DNA of 5,892 nucleotides from an uncultured Verrucomicrobia subdivision 3 bacterium. GTDB taxonomy: Bacteria; Verrucomicrobiota; Verrucomicrobiae; Limisphaerales; UBA11358. The notes below the pieces were generated by a model that had not been told where the DNA came from, made no database searches, and worked only from the letters and a program-made list of their open reading frames with translations. Position numbers and translations under genes: made by a program. The DNA is taken from assembly GCA_903847285.1 (NCBI GenBank), contig CAINDH010000146.1:1-5892 (forward strand), in the 5' to 3' direction. Positions 5,292-5,892 of the stretch are shown here, one piece after another; within the stretch, counting starts at the first letter, position 1; each line of letters begins with the position of its first letter.

Positions 5292-5892
5292 TTATCCGAT
5301 GAACGCCGCGTGCACGGCTTTCATTGCTTGTTCGCCCTTGGCCAGATCAATCACGACGGAGATTTTGATTTCGCTCGTTGAAATCATGTCAATGTTGATG
5401 CCCTCGTTCGCGAGCGTTTCAAATAATTTTCCGGCGACACCGGTGTGCGATTTCATGCCGACGCCGACGATGGAAAGTTTACCAATCTTCTCGGCGGTGA
5501 TAACTTCTTTGAAACCAATCTCGGCTTTTAAACCATCAATCACCTTCTGTGCCTTGAGCAAATCCGGTTTGTCAGCGGTAAAGGAAATATCGGTCGAGGG
5601 CGTGCCGGTTCCGTGGCTGATGTTTTGGATGATCATGTCCACGTTAACGGTCGCATCGCCGAGCGCCTTGAAAATTTTTGCGGCCACGCCGGGTTTGTCG
5701 GGCACGGCCACGAGCGTGACCTTGGCCTGATTTTTGTCGAGTGCAACGCCGCGCACGACGATGCCTTCCATGCTTTTGGTTTCTTCTTTCACAATAGTTC
5801 CGGGGTTGTCGTTCAAACTGGATCGGACTTCAAACACCACGCCAAATTTTTTGGCGAATTCCACCGAGCGGCTCTGCATCACCTTCGCACCG
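5292..5892 (-). CDS. lysC: Aspartate kinase, C-terminal half (5' end outside window)
   Basis: Phosphorylates aspartate, the entry step to lysine, threonine, methionine and diaminopimelate, in the cytoplasm. About 199 residues are present of a family length near 400; the frame is open to the right edge, so the start and most of the kinase domain lie outside. The visible part opens with GAKVMQSRSVEFA, the end of the amino-acid kinase domain as in bacterial LysC (usually GAKVLxxRxVE). It continues with FEVRSSL and then two ACT domains. The first (about 55-125 of the visible part) includes VTLVAVPDKPGVAAKIF, and the second (about 138-197) includes KLSIVGVGMKSHTGVAGKLF and ends in HAAFIG. ACT domains bind lysine and/or threonine for feedback inhibition. 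The GTG-ATG near 5882 is internal, not a start. It could be the separate beta subunit made from an internal start in some bacteria, but nothing here supports that. The stop is followed by the shared terminator at 5248-5277. Confidence 0.95.
   Translation of the reverse strand, partial: GAKVMQSRSVEFAKKFGVVFEVRSSLNDNPGTIVKEETKSMEGIVVRGVALDKNQAKVTLVAVPDKPGVAAKIFKALGDATVNVDMIIQNISHGTGTPSTDISFTADKPDLLKAQKVIDGLKAEIGFKEVITAEKIGKLSIVGVGMKSHTGVAGKLFETLANEGINIDMISTSEIKISVVIDLAKGEQAMKAVHAAFIG

Noticed and set aside
5292..5882. Start of an independent ACT-domain protein at the GTG near 5882
   Set aside because: The frame stays open to the window edge and reads GAKVMQ, the conserved internal sequence of aspartate kinase, so this is an internal codon.

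Overview
The window looks like chromosomal DNA of moderately high G+C from a Gram-negative-type bacterium, most likely a verrucomicrobium of the Pedosphaera/Limisphaera kind. That guess rests on a secreted protein fusing a DUF1573 domain to a small cytochrome c, a long type-2 LeuA, a BioB with the anaerobe-style Cys pattern, and weak Shine-Dalgarno sequences. It is a by-eye impression and not a phylogenetic result.

Layout, left to right. A 5'-complete but 3'-truncated biotin synthase gene (bioB, minus strand) runs off the left edge. Upstream of it on the same strand lie an exported DUF1573-cytochrome c protein gene and then leuA (2-isopropylmalate synthase). These three genes point the same way, with gaps of 42 bases each and no convincing terminator between them, so one transcript is possible. 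Upstream of leuA is a 219-base divergent intergenic region. On the plus strand, facing away, is a GT-C type membrane glycosyltransferase gene. It converges on the 3' end of an aspartate kinase gene (lysC, minus strand, 5' end outside the window), and the two share a bidirectional intrinsic terminator.

The most interesting element is the leuA leader. It reads as a complete ribosome-mediated transcription attenuator. A 21-codon GTG-started leader peptide contains six Leu codons, including three in a row. It is followed by an intrinsic terminator hairpin ending about 40 bases before the leuA start. A segment in the last codons of the leader peptide can instead pair with the 5' arm of that terminator to form an antiterminator, and the Leu codons themselves can pair with that segment. 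This predicts that leuA, and perhaps the cytochrome and bioB genes behind it, is transcribed fully only when leucyl-tRNA is scarce.

Secondary points are a BioB that appears to lack two of the usual [2Fe-2S] cysteines, and a DUF1573 domain carrying an internal Thr/Asn/Ile-rich insertion followed by two closely spaced haem motifs. No RNA genes, mobile elements or CRISPR arrays were seen.
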